DNA of 64,000 bases from Enoplolaimus lenunculus (taxonomy: Eukaryota; Nematoda; Enoplea; Enoplida; Thoracostomopsidae): positions 763,828-827,827 of the forward strand of contig JASANG010001107.1 of NCBI GenBank assembly GCA_030248215.1. The letters are read 5' to 3'. The notes beneath the pieces are model-generated. The model ran no database searches and was not told the DNA's origin. It saw only the letters and a list, made by a program, of their open reading frames with translations. The position numbers and the translations under genes were made by a program. This document shows positions 36,801 to 49,956 of this stretch, one piece after another; the stretch's first letter is position 1, and each line of letters starts with the position of its first letter.

Positions 36801-39800
36801 AAAGTGAAAACTATGTTACCCGGCATGAAACACAACTTGATTAAACCATTCTGCGCGATTACCTTTATCTTTGATTTGAGTGTTGCACTGTGCGAGCTGT
36901 TCTTTGCTATGCGCAGCCGCAACACTTATACGTTCAATTTCACGTTGTTTTTCAGTGAGGCGACAGTCGCCAGAAGTTTCTGCAGCAGCCGCGTTCTGTT
37001 CGCGAATTGTCTCAAGTTCGGCTTCGAGCTCAAGCACACGCTTGTGTTCAAGTCTGTAAAAATTAAAGGGGTGCGTTTCTAAAATTTTATTTATGTATTT
37101 ACTTATGACGTACTTTGTGCTTACGTATATATCTAAGTCGCCTAAAACATCCAATTAACTATAATTTTATGCATATTTATTTGACATAAAACTGACCAGT
37201 AAAACGCAACGCAAAGTAATCAAAGGTAATTGCATCATAAAATAGTTAATATTAAAAACGAGCGAAAGCGCAAAGTTTTGCTAGCAAGCATAACGAAACA
37301 ATGTATTACAAAGGTATCCCAGACTGCGTATGGTTGTAGTCGTATTTCATTATTTCGATTTCAGAATACTAAGAGGAGATAACTGTTTACTGCAAAGTAT
37401 TGTTCCCCTAACCGTATAATACTAACAGCCAAAATAGAAATACCTATTTTCTGTTTCTAACGAATGAATTCGCTGTTGTGCGTCGTCTAATTGTGTTGTC
37501 AACATTTGTGCAGCTTCGTTTGACGTTTCCGCTGCGGTCAATTTTAAAAGCTTGTTTTCGTGCTCAAGGCGAAGTAATTTTTCCCTGAAACTTGGTTTAA
37601 CCTTTTTACGCTCAAACACAGGAATCGATAATGCCGCAGTTGTTCAAGCAACACACCATGATGCGAACTGTACAAAGTCGGAAAAACGTAATAAAAAGTG
37701 ACCTTACATATCAATTACAGGGGCCTAACTTCAAAGCAAGAAACCGATCAGTTTTTAGAAATAGCATGTGGTAATAACTTACATAATGTAACTACAATTA
37801 TAAACCTTTTTAACGTTAAAAGAATAGAGAAACTGATTACACAAGAACACACTAATGTCAACCGATCATAAAATTACTAACCTGATTTCAGGTGCTGAGT
37901 ACATCAGAATCGCCGATGTGTCAATAGCATTTTCATCGCCAGATGCTTCGCCGGGGGTGGAAGCTTGAATAAAAAACCAACACAAAATTCCGAACAGCAC
38001 CTTACAATACAACACTAACTGCAATCCATGTACATCGCAAATATCTTTCAGTTTCAGATAAATTTTTATTAAGGCAATGAACTTAATCAATGAAACGTCA
38101 AAATCAATTAACAATACGGGCGTTCCTGACTATGCAAGGTGATGCTACGTCTATCCTATCACAGTCCCGCCGAAACACGGTAAAAGAAATATGGATTAAA
38201 AGTTTTAATATTTTGCCTCTTACGTATTGCATCACCGTCATTCGCGACCAAAAGCTAGCAATAGTTCCACAATAAATACCTGCGCTATTCAGCTGATTTA
38301 ACTCTAAATCTTCTTTCAAATCCTTGACCATTTCAAGTTCGACCATAACTCGTTCTTTTTCTCGCGTCAATGTGTCCAACTTTTCTTGCATACGCTTGCA
38401 TTCAAATTCCGCTTTATCTGCACGCTTTATCTGAAAGCTTTGTGCTCGCATTTGCAAATCTAATACAGTTGCGATTCATGAAGTTACACCAAATCAACCG
38501 CATGAATCGAAAAGGCGTAACATCCTTTGTGAAATTGATAGCAAACTAAATGAAGACAGTGTGGTCCGCGATTTCCTTATCTTGAAGACAGTCACGGACA
38601 GAACTAAGTGCACAGACACTACGATTGCGCAGCTGAAAAACGGTTTGAGACGTGATTGTAGTCGCGATTTTAATTGCGTTCGCAGTTGTGGTTCGATCCG
38701 CGGTCGCAGTCGCGGATTGAGCCGCGGCAGTAACCGCTATTTTAACCGCATCTGTAACGCGAAACTACGTGCGCAACCGCGATCGCAACCGCGCTTGTTG
38801 CGTTCACGTAAATTAAAAGTTGTTAACATTGATTAATATAATACGTAACATATTAAAAACCAGCCGCTCACTTCATCTGTTAGCTTTGTCTGAGCTTCTT
38901 GAACCTGAGCTTTATAAGCTTCAAACTGAGTTTTCAGGACACCATTTTTTCTCGTTTCCTTAAATACGAAAACAGATAACACCAGAGTGTCTTATTATGT
39001 AGAACGTGGTAAAACTACTAGAATCATTATTATCATTCATGTGTTCATTCTTTCATAGTCTCCATACTGATCACGACGAGAAATACAGAATAACAATAAA
39101 TCTTTACAAAAAATTTAAAAGTAAAAAACTTATTTTCGATGTCTACGCAAACAAAAAATCTAAATCGGCACTGCCTTGCATTTATAGAAAATCGTGATTA
39201 AAACCAACCTCTTCCAATTCTATTGCCGACTTCATATATGATGCGTTCTTTTCCTCCAAAATTTTCACCTGGATTTTCAAGTCTGACATTTCATCTGAAC
39301 CAGAATCACAGGGTAAACTAGCACTCATACGATGAACTAACAACGCAGATTTGTTCAAATATTTTATACTCCAATTTGCCAGATACTACCAAGCATCTGA
39401 GCGCACGCGAAGTTAACAACAGGCTTACCTTACTTAATATTTTTACAGTTACAAATCAGTAATATTTATCACTAAGTGTTTCTATGCATAGCAGGCGGCC
39501 CGACTCCGCCGAAGTTCCCACTATCCGCTTACCTAAACGTTTTTTGTAGTTATCCAATGTCGACTGATATTTCTGTGCTTCAGAAGCTCGGGACCTTAGT
39601 TCGTCGGCCTCGTCTTTAATGACGCGATTTTCCTCCTCTAGGCTTGATAATTCTTCAATCTGAAAATCCACATTACACAATGAACACAATAATAATTATC
39701 TCGTGAGTTAAAAAATTTTATTCCAGATAAAGATACCAATCAAAATCGATGCTTCATTTGCTTTTCATTACTACCACCAGGATCTAAAAATGAAAATTTT

Positions 39801-42800
39801 TTAACAACCAGAGAGTCCCGCAAATCAAATTGTAAACTTTAATCTTGCAATGAAATATTATAATGAATGTATCACATATGCGATTTGATATATATTGAAG
39901 TGTTAAGCAAAGTGTGATAATGAAAAACCAGCCTGTATACATATTCAGTTCAATAACCTTTTTCATTAGTTCACTGTTCGATTTTTCAAGATTATCAATC
40001 CTCGATCGATGATCATCTTTAGCTGAAATAGGCAGCAAAGCAGCTAACTTGCAACAGCCGAAATATATCAAACACATAACACATTGATAAGTTTAAAACC
40101 CTTTAGTTTTATTGCAAACATAAGTTACGTATTACAAGTATAAAAACGCAGGTGATACTCTATGTATAACAATTTCTGGTAAATAGTTTACTGTGAACCA
40201 CAAAACTTCAATTTACGATGACAAAAATACAATCGAAATCTACCTTCCATATTGCAATGTTTAAACCATGTTTAGGTTATACTGCAAGCATAAGTTGCTA
40301 ATTGTAGATATAAAAACGGAGAACGCAGGCTGCCAATGAGAATTTATAATGAACAAAAAGCTTGTTGCCAACCATATAAAAGCGACTTACAAGAATCAGA
40401 TCTATACAATTCGTCTTGTAGCTCTTCACATTTTTGTTTCAACATTTGAATTTGTCGACCAGCAGGCGAGCTAAAACATGCTTTATTTTAAAAAAAGTAG
40501 AAAACGTTGGTGAGTAGTTAGGCATATAAACCAATATTAGCTACACTGTGCGCTAACAGAACGAGCTTTTAGTCTCTATACGACTGTCTCTTTGATGATT
40601 TGTGTATTTTTAAACTGCACGAAGCCAGAACATCGTTAAAATCATTCTTAAACACTTCGATTACGGAAAGGATTAAAAGCCAAGACAGAGATTTCAGACT
40701 TGGCTTCAGTTTTCCTACTTTTATGATATTTTCAACTGTGGTTTCTAAACAAAACCCGTCCGTTTCCTACAATCGATATCTCTCCACCAAAATTCATCGT
40801 AGCTTAGTGTATGTTTTTAATATTCACTGTTATATAAGACGTGCTACATCTGGACAGGCGGTGACTATTGCATACATCACACCTTATTAACACGCTCCGC
40901 GTTCTAAAGTAATAGCTTTTCAATCCCGAAAGTTATATCATATATTTATTTTTACCTCGCATCATCTAAGTTCTCCGATAATGTTAGCCTTGACAAAAGA
41001 CGTTCGTTTTCCGTCGTTAATGCACTGACTTCTTCATGTAGTTGTGCAATCTACAACGAGAACCTAATGGCAAAATGAATTACCAAATTGAATTTACCTA
41101 TACGTCTTCAAGAAATATAAACCAAATTACGCACAAATATGAAGCAAGAACACGCCGATCTAAATAAACCTACGAACCTGGGAATCCATATGAAAACATT
41201 TCTGTTGCAGTTCTTCGTTTTGAGCACGCAGTGCGGTTATTTCTTCATGAGAATGACTATGCTGGAGCTGCAAAGCAAACCTTTAATAAATCTGACCGCA
41301 GATATAAAATAAAACTCATGCAATTGAAATTGCTACAGAAAGCAAAATTATTTAACTCAACAATTTTATAAAAAATCTCAAACTGAACGATTTTAATTAA
41401 ACGAAGAAACAACAAACTTACTCCGCCAATATCAGCCGTAGATCGATGTCCGGTGTCAACGTTGTGCTGCTGTAGCTAAAACAAAATAAAAATTACATGC
41501 AATGTGATCGCGAACTACAACCCATACGCTTAAATGATCATTATTATTATTATTACCTTGCTCGCACACTAAATCACAAAAAATGTTATGACGACGGGTA
41601 ACATCCCACGATATTTCTCGAGTAACGAGATAAAGGTACTTTTTCAAACTTAATTTCCACAGGTGCAGCAATATAATGCTAAAATAGAAACCGCCACCAT
41701 CCATTCTATATCAGATACCTAATAACAAAATGTATGTAATAACATGCGAAGATACATGCATTTCATCCCTAATTCAAACAAGCATACCCCTACCGGCCCG
41801 GTCATTTGCATCTAAAACCGAAATATCAAAAATTTCGTTCAATAAACAAGGTTGGTTTCAGCTAACACTGCTTAAAATAGAGTGCTCTTGTGAAAAATTA
41901 ATGTAATACAATGCAGAAAACTTAATAACACTACTTTGTATGCAAACAGTGCGTGATAACGTTATGAAAGCAATCGAAATGTGCACGTAAAATTCGATTT
42001 AAATCTTCAACCGACCCACGCATTTCAATGAATTTGGTTTTACAATACTACGTTCTAATGTTATACTTAATACTTAACTTTGCCAATTTTAATTATAGAT
42101 GTAGGCACACTGGGAGACACGAAAACTGGGAAGCTTAGGCTTAGGACTGGGTTTAAGATTATGCTTATTTGTATTTTTCTGCTGAGTCTTAAGTTTAGGA
42201 GGACCCAGTAGACAGTTTCCTATAAATAGCATAGCAACTTAATGGTATTTCAATCCAAACAATCTATATGCACATGGCTTGAAGAAATTCAAACAATCTA
42301 GATGTATATGGCTCGAAGACATTTAAAAGCTGGGCATAATCAAATGTGGAATGAGTGAGTGCACATAGATGACGCACAGTAAAAACCAGTTACGTGGCCC
42401 AAAAACTCACATCTTGTATTGCTCGCATTACCATATGCTGTACGGATTCTTCCAGCATCATAATCCGATTGATATACTCTAAAAACAAGGACAGCTGTTG
42501 TGCACTACCGTAAGCTTTTTACTGAGCACTAAAATTACTACAGCGCGCATACCAAAAACACTTGGTAACCGAAACAATAATTAGCCGATATCTTCTTCCG
42601 TTGACCTAACAAATCGCAAACTTATAACTTTACCTTCTTTTCGATCGCAGTGAACAACAAGACCCAAAATGAGCTGTAGCATCAAATTTAAATCTACCAG
42701 CGAATTATGTTCCGCTAAAAAATAATATGTACATAAAACGGCACACTGATGATAGCAAGTTGTGCTCCTAGTCAGAACAAAAACTTATATCCCGCTTATA

Positions 42801-45800
42801 AACAGACATTTTTTAGCAAAACCCGGGCTATTTGCCCACAAAAAGTATATTTTGCAAACAACTATTTTTGCCCAATATATATACCCGTCCTTCAAGAATG
42901 CAACTTCTCGGCTAGCAATATTTTTTATCTCTATAACTGAACACTTCTGCTTTGTCCTCAGTTTTTGTCCAACAAATTAGATCGAAAAAATTAACTCGTT
43001 TCACTCGCATTTCTCTCGTGCTTCTGTATTAGAAAGGTTTGTATACGTAGAAAAATTTTCCGGATACAAGCATCGGAGATTGCACGGGAGCATGAACATT
43101 ACTTATTTTGAAAACCGCGAACGAAAGCCCGATCTCTTTTGCTTTAACGCATAAAATGTTATCCAGCAGCTAAAACTATGTAACCTTAGAAAATTTTTTG
43201 CGGCTCTGCATCTCTCCTTTAAAACTGTGAAATTTTCGCAGTTTTTGAAAAAACGACACAAAAAGTTTTTCCCGGGAACAGTATATCTTACAACAGTATA
43301 TATATTTTACCAATTAAACATCCGCATACCCCCAAATGAAAAAAACCTTGCTCAATGCTTACAAACTTCAGCATTCATATTTTAATTGGTATTAACATAA
43401 CGTTAAGAACAGTAAACATAAATTACGGACAAGCTGTAGCAACATAAAACTCACCTATTTTAGTCAAATCGGGCACAAAACTTGATGATATTGATTGTCC
43501 GAGTTTCTGAAACAAGCCTTTCCACTGTTACACACAGAAAATAATTGAAAATTATCACTGCATAGAAATTAATCACATAAACACCAAAAACATCATTCCG
43601 TGAAACCTAACATAGGACACTCAATTTTTATGTATATTTCTCACATTAATCAACCCGGAAAATGTCGTCGACTCTGGATTACAACATTTATTTTCAAGTT
43701 TTATATTTCAATCACACACAGAATTCAATTGGCTGGTTCAGCTAATCCAACGCTACGCTATTCTACTTGCAAAATTGAAAAATTAAAAATATCAAGATTT
43801 TTTAAAGTCAGAGTTCAGATTCAAATTCGGAGAAATGGCGGGTTAGGCGCAACCTGCATTACCTGATGAAGTCTCCGATCAAATTGTAAGCGCCCTAAGA
43901 AGTCACAGTAACTGTCGTACACCCCCGATATATCAAGAAGCAACAATTTACTTTGTAATCTGCTACGTTACTCACATGTTCATAGTAATCAATTATTCCT
44001 TTTAAAACTCGGCGTAAATTGCTTTCCTAAAACAACACAAACTATGTCAACAACGATCATTTATAATGCTTTCGCGCTTTGCTAGTAAGGAGGAATTCTC
44101 CCCTTTTAACTCGGCCGATGCCTCCACTCGACAAATCCTCCATGTTCAGCAGCCCCCTATTCGAAAACTCACCCTTGTTGGCCATCTTTACCTCGGATGT
44201 TTTCTAAAATCCCACATCCAGTAATCAAATTTCCCCGGATTGAACAGAGAAACACATCAGAAAAGCCCTCCCACTCAAGATTGGAGAAGTGAGAAGCCAG
44301 ATGTCATTAAAAACATTACAATTCTACATTCTGAACATAAACAATGCCTACAGTCCAACCATATTTGTCATGAACCTGTTATTAAAGTTGCTATATCTTC
44401 CGAAAAAAATTTTGAAGCTGTAAACACTTAGTCAGCAAAAAACTAATTAGCTCACAGGCAAGGTAAGAAATAACATAGAAATTTTATTGACCTTTATCTT
44501 CCAGTTGCTTGAATCAGACACTTTTGTTAGCTTAGAGAGCCACGCATCGTTAAACACTAGAGGATCTCTAAAATTATGTTCAATGCTAAATAAAGCATAT
44601 GAAAGGCAATTTTATAACCTACGTTTCTTACTTATTCATGAAAAGTTGGCACACGAGACATCCAAATCCAACATCGTTACGAACAGAATCAAACCAAACA
44701 ACAAGAAACCAACTGATAAAACTACGGTTAATTATTCCTACGGTTCATTTTGTTTCCGATTTAATTTTCCACACCTTTATAATCACACATTATGGAGTGT
44801 ATACGCATAACATTTATTGTATACTGCCGAGTCTACGCCATTAATTTATACATAGTTAAAGAGCACGCCCAAAATTGCCAAACCGCACTTGTACCGCTTT
44901 TATATTCAAGCATGTGCTCATTGAATATTTGATGCTTTATATGAAAATAAACCCTAAGAATGGTGCATGTCTTAATTATGTCATAACGAAGAAAGACAAG
45001 TGGAATTTTGATAAACAAATTCAATTTACATTTGACTAAGAACATCACCAAATTGTACACCGCTGCTCAATTGTTCGGGTGTCATCGTTTGATCAATTTC
45101 AAACGTGGACAGCTGAAAGATATTTAAAACACAATTACGTATAGTAGTATGCACTGTAAGGTATATGCTAATGAAAATAAATAACCGGCAGAGGATGTTA
45201 CGTGCACATTTCAATACAAAGCAAACCTTAACACTCTAATTTAGAAGTGCTTCATACAATTTGTTATTTTATTTGATCAAGGATTTTCGTGTTAACTATT
45301 ACGTTCTCCGCCTAGCCTTATTTTGTCATATGGAACAAAAGTCATTATGATATATGTAAAATTTTGGTCATAACTACCAGCGAAATAGTGAGTTATGACA
45401 TAATTTTCAGCGGTAAATATCCGACAACTTATGATACCGGAGCCGGAGCAGAATATCCGGTTACAACCAGACATGTATTTATTTAGCAAGTAATTATAAT
45501 TCAAGCACATTCCGACACGAAAATTCTAAGCAATTTATTTAGGGGTCAATCAAATTTGAAAATAAAATATATATAGTGTGCTACAGAGTGGCACCGAATC
45601 TACTATTTGACCGAATCTGAATCCGTTGTTAATTTGCCAAATCCGAATCCGAATCTTGAAGTTTCAAATTTCAGATATATCTAAATTTGTTTCAGAATAT
45701 CAACGCAATGCCGTCGCATAACCTTTAAACGTTAATATATTTGGATTCGGCTTTTTCACAACTGAATCTCAACCCGAACCGTAAACTTTTGCGAAATCCG

Positions 45801-46041
45801 AATCCGAACCTTTATTGCCAAAATGGTGTAGCACACAGCCAGCTCGGTACACCATTCTGTCGGCGTAGTCAGCCGCCACCATAGGTGACTACTGAGTGGT
45901 GTATCACTACCACACACTACCCTCTCAGCTGCCCCACCATGTTACAGACAAGGCACAATACAATAAAAACGAACGAACCCATTGTGATAAGCTGTCAAAT
46001 ACTTCTTCTTCAGCCATTGATGACAAGATGCTAGCAGCCAT
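33859..46041 (-). CDS. HOOK: Hook family dynein adaptor
   Basis: Activating adaptor that links cargo such as endosomes to dynein-dynactin on microtubules (family knowledge). Twenty-three exons, all with AG/GT borders and matching phase: 46041-45979, 45112-45030, 44567-44492, 44026-43976, 43506-43455, 42714-42634, 42478-42411, 41475-41422, 41267-41178, 41050-40956, 40470-40391, 40022-39958, 39659-39533, 39294-39209, 38958-38872, 38430-38280, 37963-37882, 37584-37444, 37053-36863, 36253-36165, 35827-35702, 35309-35238, 34127-33859; about 760 residues. Exons 1-7 form the N-terminal hook/CH-like domain (TFEIDQTMTPEQLSSG, FNDAWLSKL, LMLQLILGLVVHC, IMMLEESVQHMVMRAIQD). The rest is coiled coil (REKLLRLEHENKLLKL), then AMQIHRRSADERIHS and FLERQRQIVSRRQGS. 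A second ATG lies at 46017. The end is open: either read-through to TAA at about 33799 or a further small exon. Confidence 0.93.
34551..35009. repeat. TTGAGCGAAGC repeat, short copy, in the last Hook intron found
   Basis: Begins TTGAGCTAAGCGTTTTATG with the GGTGGATGTCCGTC tract and ends GTTCGAGCTTCGCTCAACACATGTAGTCCCACTACGACTGGT, like 15689-16491 but about 340 bases shorter. Confidence 0.65.
38620..38810. repeat. GCGATTGC-rich repeat block in a Hook intron
   Basis: GC-rich run of CGCAGTCGCGGATTGAGCCGCGG-like words between exons 38958-38872 and 38430-38280, related in word content to 31840-32960. The 91-residue plus frame across it (RSRGLSRGSNR) is a product of the repeat. Confidence 0.5.
45576..45836. 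mobile_element. Small MITE with GTGTGCTACA ends, in Hook intron 1
   Basis: About 261 bp, ends GTGTGCTACAGAGTGGCA and TGCCAAAATGGTGTAGCACAC, interior with repeated AATCCGAATCCGAA. A clear target duplication was not found. Confidence 0.55.
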
Positions 46042-46099
46042 AGTATAAATACGTACGTTTATATTACATATATAAATGTGTGTAACCGCAAACCTGACT

Positions 46100-47640
46100 C
46101 CGATAGGAAAATCTAGCATTTTTCACTACCTATTCAGTTTTGGTTTTTAAATCCGTAGAAAACCCGCGAGTAATTGTCGGGTGGGGGCCCCAGTGTGCAC
46201 TCTGCATCACACTGGTGCTTACCCTCGGCATTCCTCGACCCTAGCTAAGTCCTTTCCCTTGGTGTGCAACCTCAGTCGTCTCAGTCGCGTTTCTGGTATC
46301 GCGATTTGTATATAACCGGTGTAATTTTGACCTTGCCATATTATCTGTTCATTTGTAAACCAACTGTGCGTTAACTTTCCTACCAAATTCTTATAAAACT
46401 TTTTCCTAGTACTGTCAGTTTGGGTTATGTCAGTTACGTGTATTTTTACATATATTTCGTATTATGTTTTCAGGTACTAAAACCCCATTTTCTGACCAAA
46501 TTCCATGCGCTCAGTACACTGCGCATCCCCATCTGTGCAAATTCTTTATTTTACATATATTTCATATTACGTTTTCAGGTACTAAAACCCCATTTTCTGA
46601 TCAAATTCCATGCGCTCAGTACATTGCGCATCCCCATTTATGCAAATTCTTACCCTTTCGACACTGTTGTGCCAGTTCCTACATGTCATATTTCTTGTGA
46701 TCTCATATACGCTTATTTTCATGTTTTCGGGCGTTCCCTCCCAGTTTCCTACTAATTTCAAGGTGCTCATTCCATTTCGCACCTTTATTTCTGCCAGTTC
46801 TGCCCCAATTATATCTTATTTGCCATATTCTGTTGATTTCATGATTATCGGATATGATCAGTTTTGGTATATTCTTGCGATTGCGTAGCTAGTAGTTGTG
46901 CTTAGATGATTTCAGCTTTACATATAAAACATAGCAATATTTTCAGACAGCATCAAACACATATTCTTGCCTAGACGAAACGGTAAAATATAATAATTCG
47001 GAATCGGCGTATTTTGCTGGGTCGAAATAATAATTTTTGGGCCTAGGAAACGGTTGTTTGCAATTTTTGTAATTTGTGTACTATTGTAATTGTGCCCGGA
47101 CGTCTTCTCGATTAGCGGTCCGTAAGCTGTGTCTGACAGATCCTGCTCATTTTTCGCATATACATTGCATTTTCCCGATACTTATAATTACTGTAAAGCT
47201 TTTCGGCCGTATGGCCCTCATTCAAAAGCTGTAATCACCAAAACTAGGGAAACTTGGCAATTTGCTATAAGCGGGACTAACGGGCTCGTGTTTTGTATTT
47301 GTGTTAATTACTTGTTCACCGTTGGAAAACGGATACAGAGTGTCGTATTAACCCGTACGAGCCGTAGGAGTACCTAGAGTTATGTTAAAACTGTTCCAGG
47401 ATCGACTAGAAACTAGACCATACCCGCCTTCGGATCGGTCGAAAATTCCCTTTTTTGACCAGTCCAGACCTCACAGTAATCCTGAACATAATTTCCGCAT
47501 ACTGGCGCGGGCCAGATCTGATTACATTACCATTGCCACTCGCACTAATATCATAGCACTGAGATGCTAAATATTGCGCATGTGTACGTATTTCAAAACT
47601 TGGTGTGGTTTCCAGCCTAAAGTGACGAGGCGGGGCTATA
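46100..47640. other. Unassigned region upstream of Hook, with a 105-bp direct duplication
   Basis: More even base composition than its surroundings. Two copies of about 105 bp lie head to tail (46445-46549 and 46550-46653), each with TTTTCAGGTACTAAAACCCC. A third, worn relative may follow at about 46700-46790. The plus frames at 46420-46888 and 47129-47570 come from this stretch and show no family signature. It could be a worn repeat element or 5' flanking DNA of Hook; I cannot tell. Confidence 0.35.
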
Positions 47641-48164
47641 AGCTAAAAATGCTACACCTTAAACCGAAAAATCGATAAAAACTGCACAAATGATATCCTA
47701 TGACATATAAAATTAATTATTATGTGTGCATGCTACGCATAATAACGTACTGTTCGCAGCGCCTTTTTACTGTTTGCACTGTGCAGCATAGAAGTACCAA
47801 GCTTCCTATTCATTAAATGAACATAAAGTTTGATAAACAAAATTAATGAAACTAGAGCAGATACACCAGCAAGCTGACTAATTTAGTGAATTCCAAGCAG
47901 AGTTTTAAAGGTTCATTTTTAATGGATCACCGATATATTCAACTGTTTATAAATTTACCTAAAGCCTAAAAGAATATGTAAATTGACCGTGGGCAGCTGG
48001 ATATTCGATTCCGTTTCTTTTAAAAATGAATATCTGTGTCTGTTAATATAGAAAAATCGTAAATTCTGCTACTCTGTGTTATTGTTTAAATGTAAATTCA
48101 CAAAAATTATTCAAGGTTTCAATACAGGTTTGCAGCGAATCCCATCTGGACTAGAAGTGGCAAC

Positions 48165-49948
48165 TATAGATGGGCACCGGATATCCCGATATAAAAAATA
48201 TCCGGATATGTATCCGAAATGAAACGTGTGTCCGGATATCCGAAATGCTTTTGTCTAAAAAATTTTTTGGAATAATTTGCATGGTTTCACCACCAAAGTA
48301 GTTGGAGCTAACGAATAAAATCTGTATCCAAACCTCAGTCAGAATATTAAACCACATTCTTGCATAATTGTTCCATGATGATTCAAAATCTTTATTTCTT
48401 TACTGAAAAACATAACAATATTCAAATAACTTCAGATTAGCGTGATATTTATAGGTAAAATGACTTCGTATTTTTAGTTAATCTTAAAATTAACCCAGCG
48501 AAGTATTTGCATCGAACACGCACCGCATTCAGTATTCTGCGTTGACGGAAATTTTCGCTGAAAAGTAGTTTAACTCTCGTGTATGAACGAAATTCGAATA
48601 TTTCGCAATGACTTTTGTTTGAAATACAAAAATATATACGTAAATCAGGAGAAAAATTATAAATTTTTGTAATACTAAATTAAAGTCATTAAGTTCAACA
48701 TTTTGGTAGAATGGTTGCACCCTCCTATATACCAAAGTGAAAGACAACAAAATTCAAGTCTTTGTTACTAAATCTAACCGGCGTAATAAGCCAGAGCAAC
48801 TGCATGAAACGTAGTATCTATTGTGGATTGGATACGCTTTGGTGGGTTAAAATTTGGCCAATTTCACACATTAGAGATAGGGTGAATTTAGTCATTTTAG
48901 TTAATTGTACGTAGTTTATTGAAGCAATATTCGAGTTTTTCAATAATTGTGTTAATTGTTTGGATAATTTTAATTTTACGGACGTGCCTACTAAGTCTAC
49001 GCATAAGTCTAAACGCTGAAAGCGCGACACCAGTACAAGTAACATGGGCTGAGTTTGTACGACTTAGCGTAAGTGTATTTCAATCTGGTTCTTTGTTCTT
49101 GGAACTAAAACGATCCAAATATATATAGCTCGAGGGAATATTCGATGGAATCTCTATTGCAGTGGTTTAAATAAGGCAAAGCACAAGCCAAATCAACTAA
49201 ATTTTAAGTTGTCAACACAAGATTTATTTAGTAGTCTGTAGCAATCTTCTAAACTGAATACCCAGAACTATTGAGGTACTGTAGTGACTAGTGAGTGACC
49301 CGGATAAGAGAGGGGACTGATATTTATTTGACCTCTCCAGAGGGTACCTCCTTGTTATTCGGTTACGGACTGTTATTTATTTTTATCCCGTCCTCCGCCA
49401 CACTTCGTTACACATATATCCTGTATTGTAACTAACCCTTGAATGGAATGTTTATTTGCCTGCATCAAAAGCTTTAGCCGTATTAATGCAAGGTTCCAAG
49501 GTTATTAGGAACGTACTTTGAAAACTTAAGTACGCCTCAAAGTTTTGAACTCACCTTTATTTGGTTCCGGAGTCATTTATGCGCTTCAATTAGGAATAAT
49601 TGACATTTATGGGCTCTAATTAGGGTTTGGGGACTCTTAGGGATACGGACTCCTATCGATTGAGATTCAAAATGGGTACCCCTCTTTATTCAGGTCACTA
49701 CAGTACTGGCATAATATACCGATTTTTAGAATTGTATCTTTTATGCTCATATCAATTTGCTTAAGGGTCAGGGTACTTCCTTTAGAAGTTAAAACAAGTG
49801 CTTAAGAAACGAAAATTGAGGTTCGGAAACTCAAAAGACACAAAATCGAGTTTCGGATATCCGAAATAGAAAATTTCATTTCGGACATCCGGATATCCGC
49901 ATATATCCGGATATCCGGATATGAAAAAATATCCGATGCCCATCACTA
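48165..49948. mobile_element. hAT-like non-autonomous element with exact 8-bp duplication
   Basis: 1784 bp with ends TATAGATGGGCACCGGATAT and ATATCCGATGCCCATCACTA, flanked by exact GTGGCAAC (48157-48164 and 49949-49956). Both ends carry arrays of ATATCCGGATATCCG words. No transposase frame is present. It contains a younger TA-MITE (49279-49703); without it the element is about 1.36 kb. Confidence 0.88.
49279..49703. mobile_element. TA-flanked MITE nested in the 48.2-kb hAT-like element
   Basis: 425 bp, ends CTGTAGTGACTAGTGAGTGACCCGG (with a short internal duplication of GTGAC) and ATTCAGGTCACTACAG, TA on both sides. Confidence 0.8.
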
Positions 49949-49956
49949 GTGGCAAC

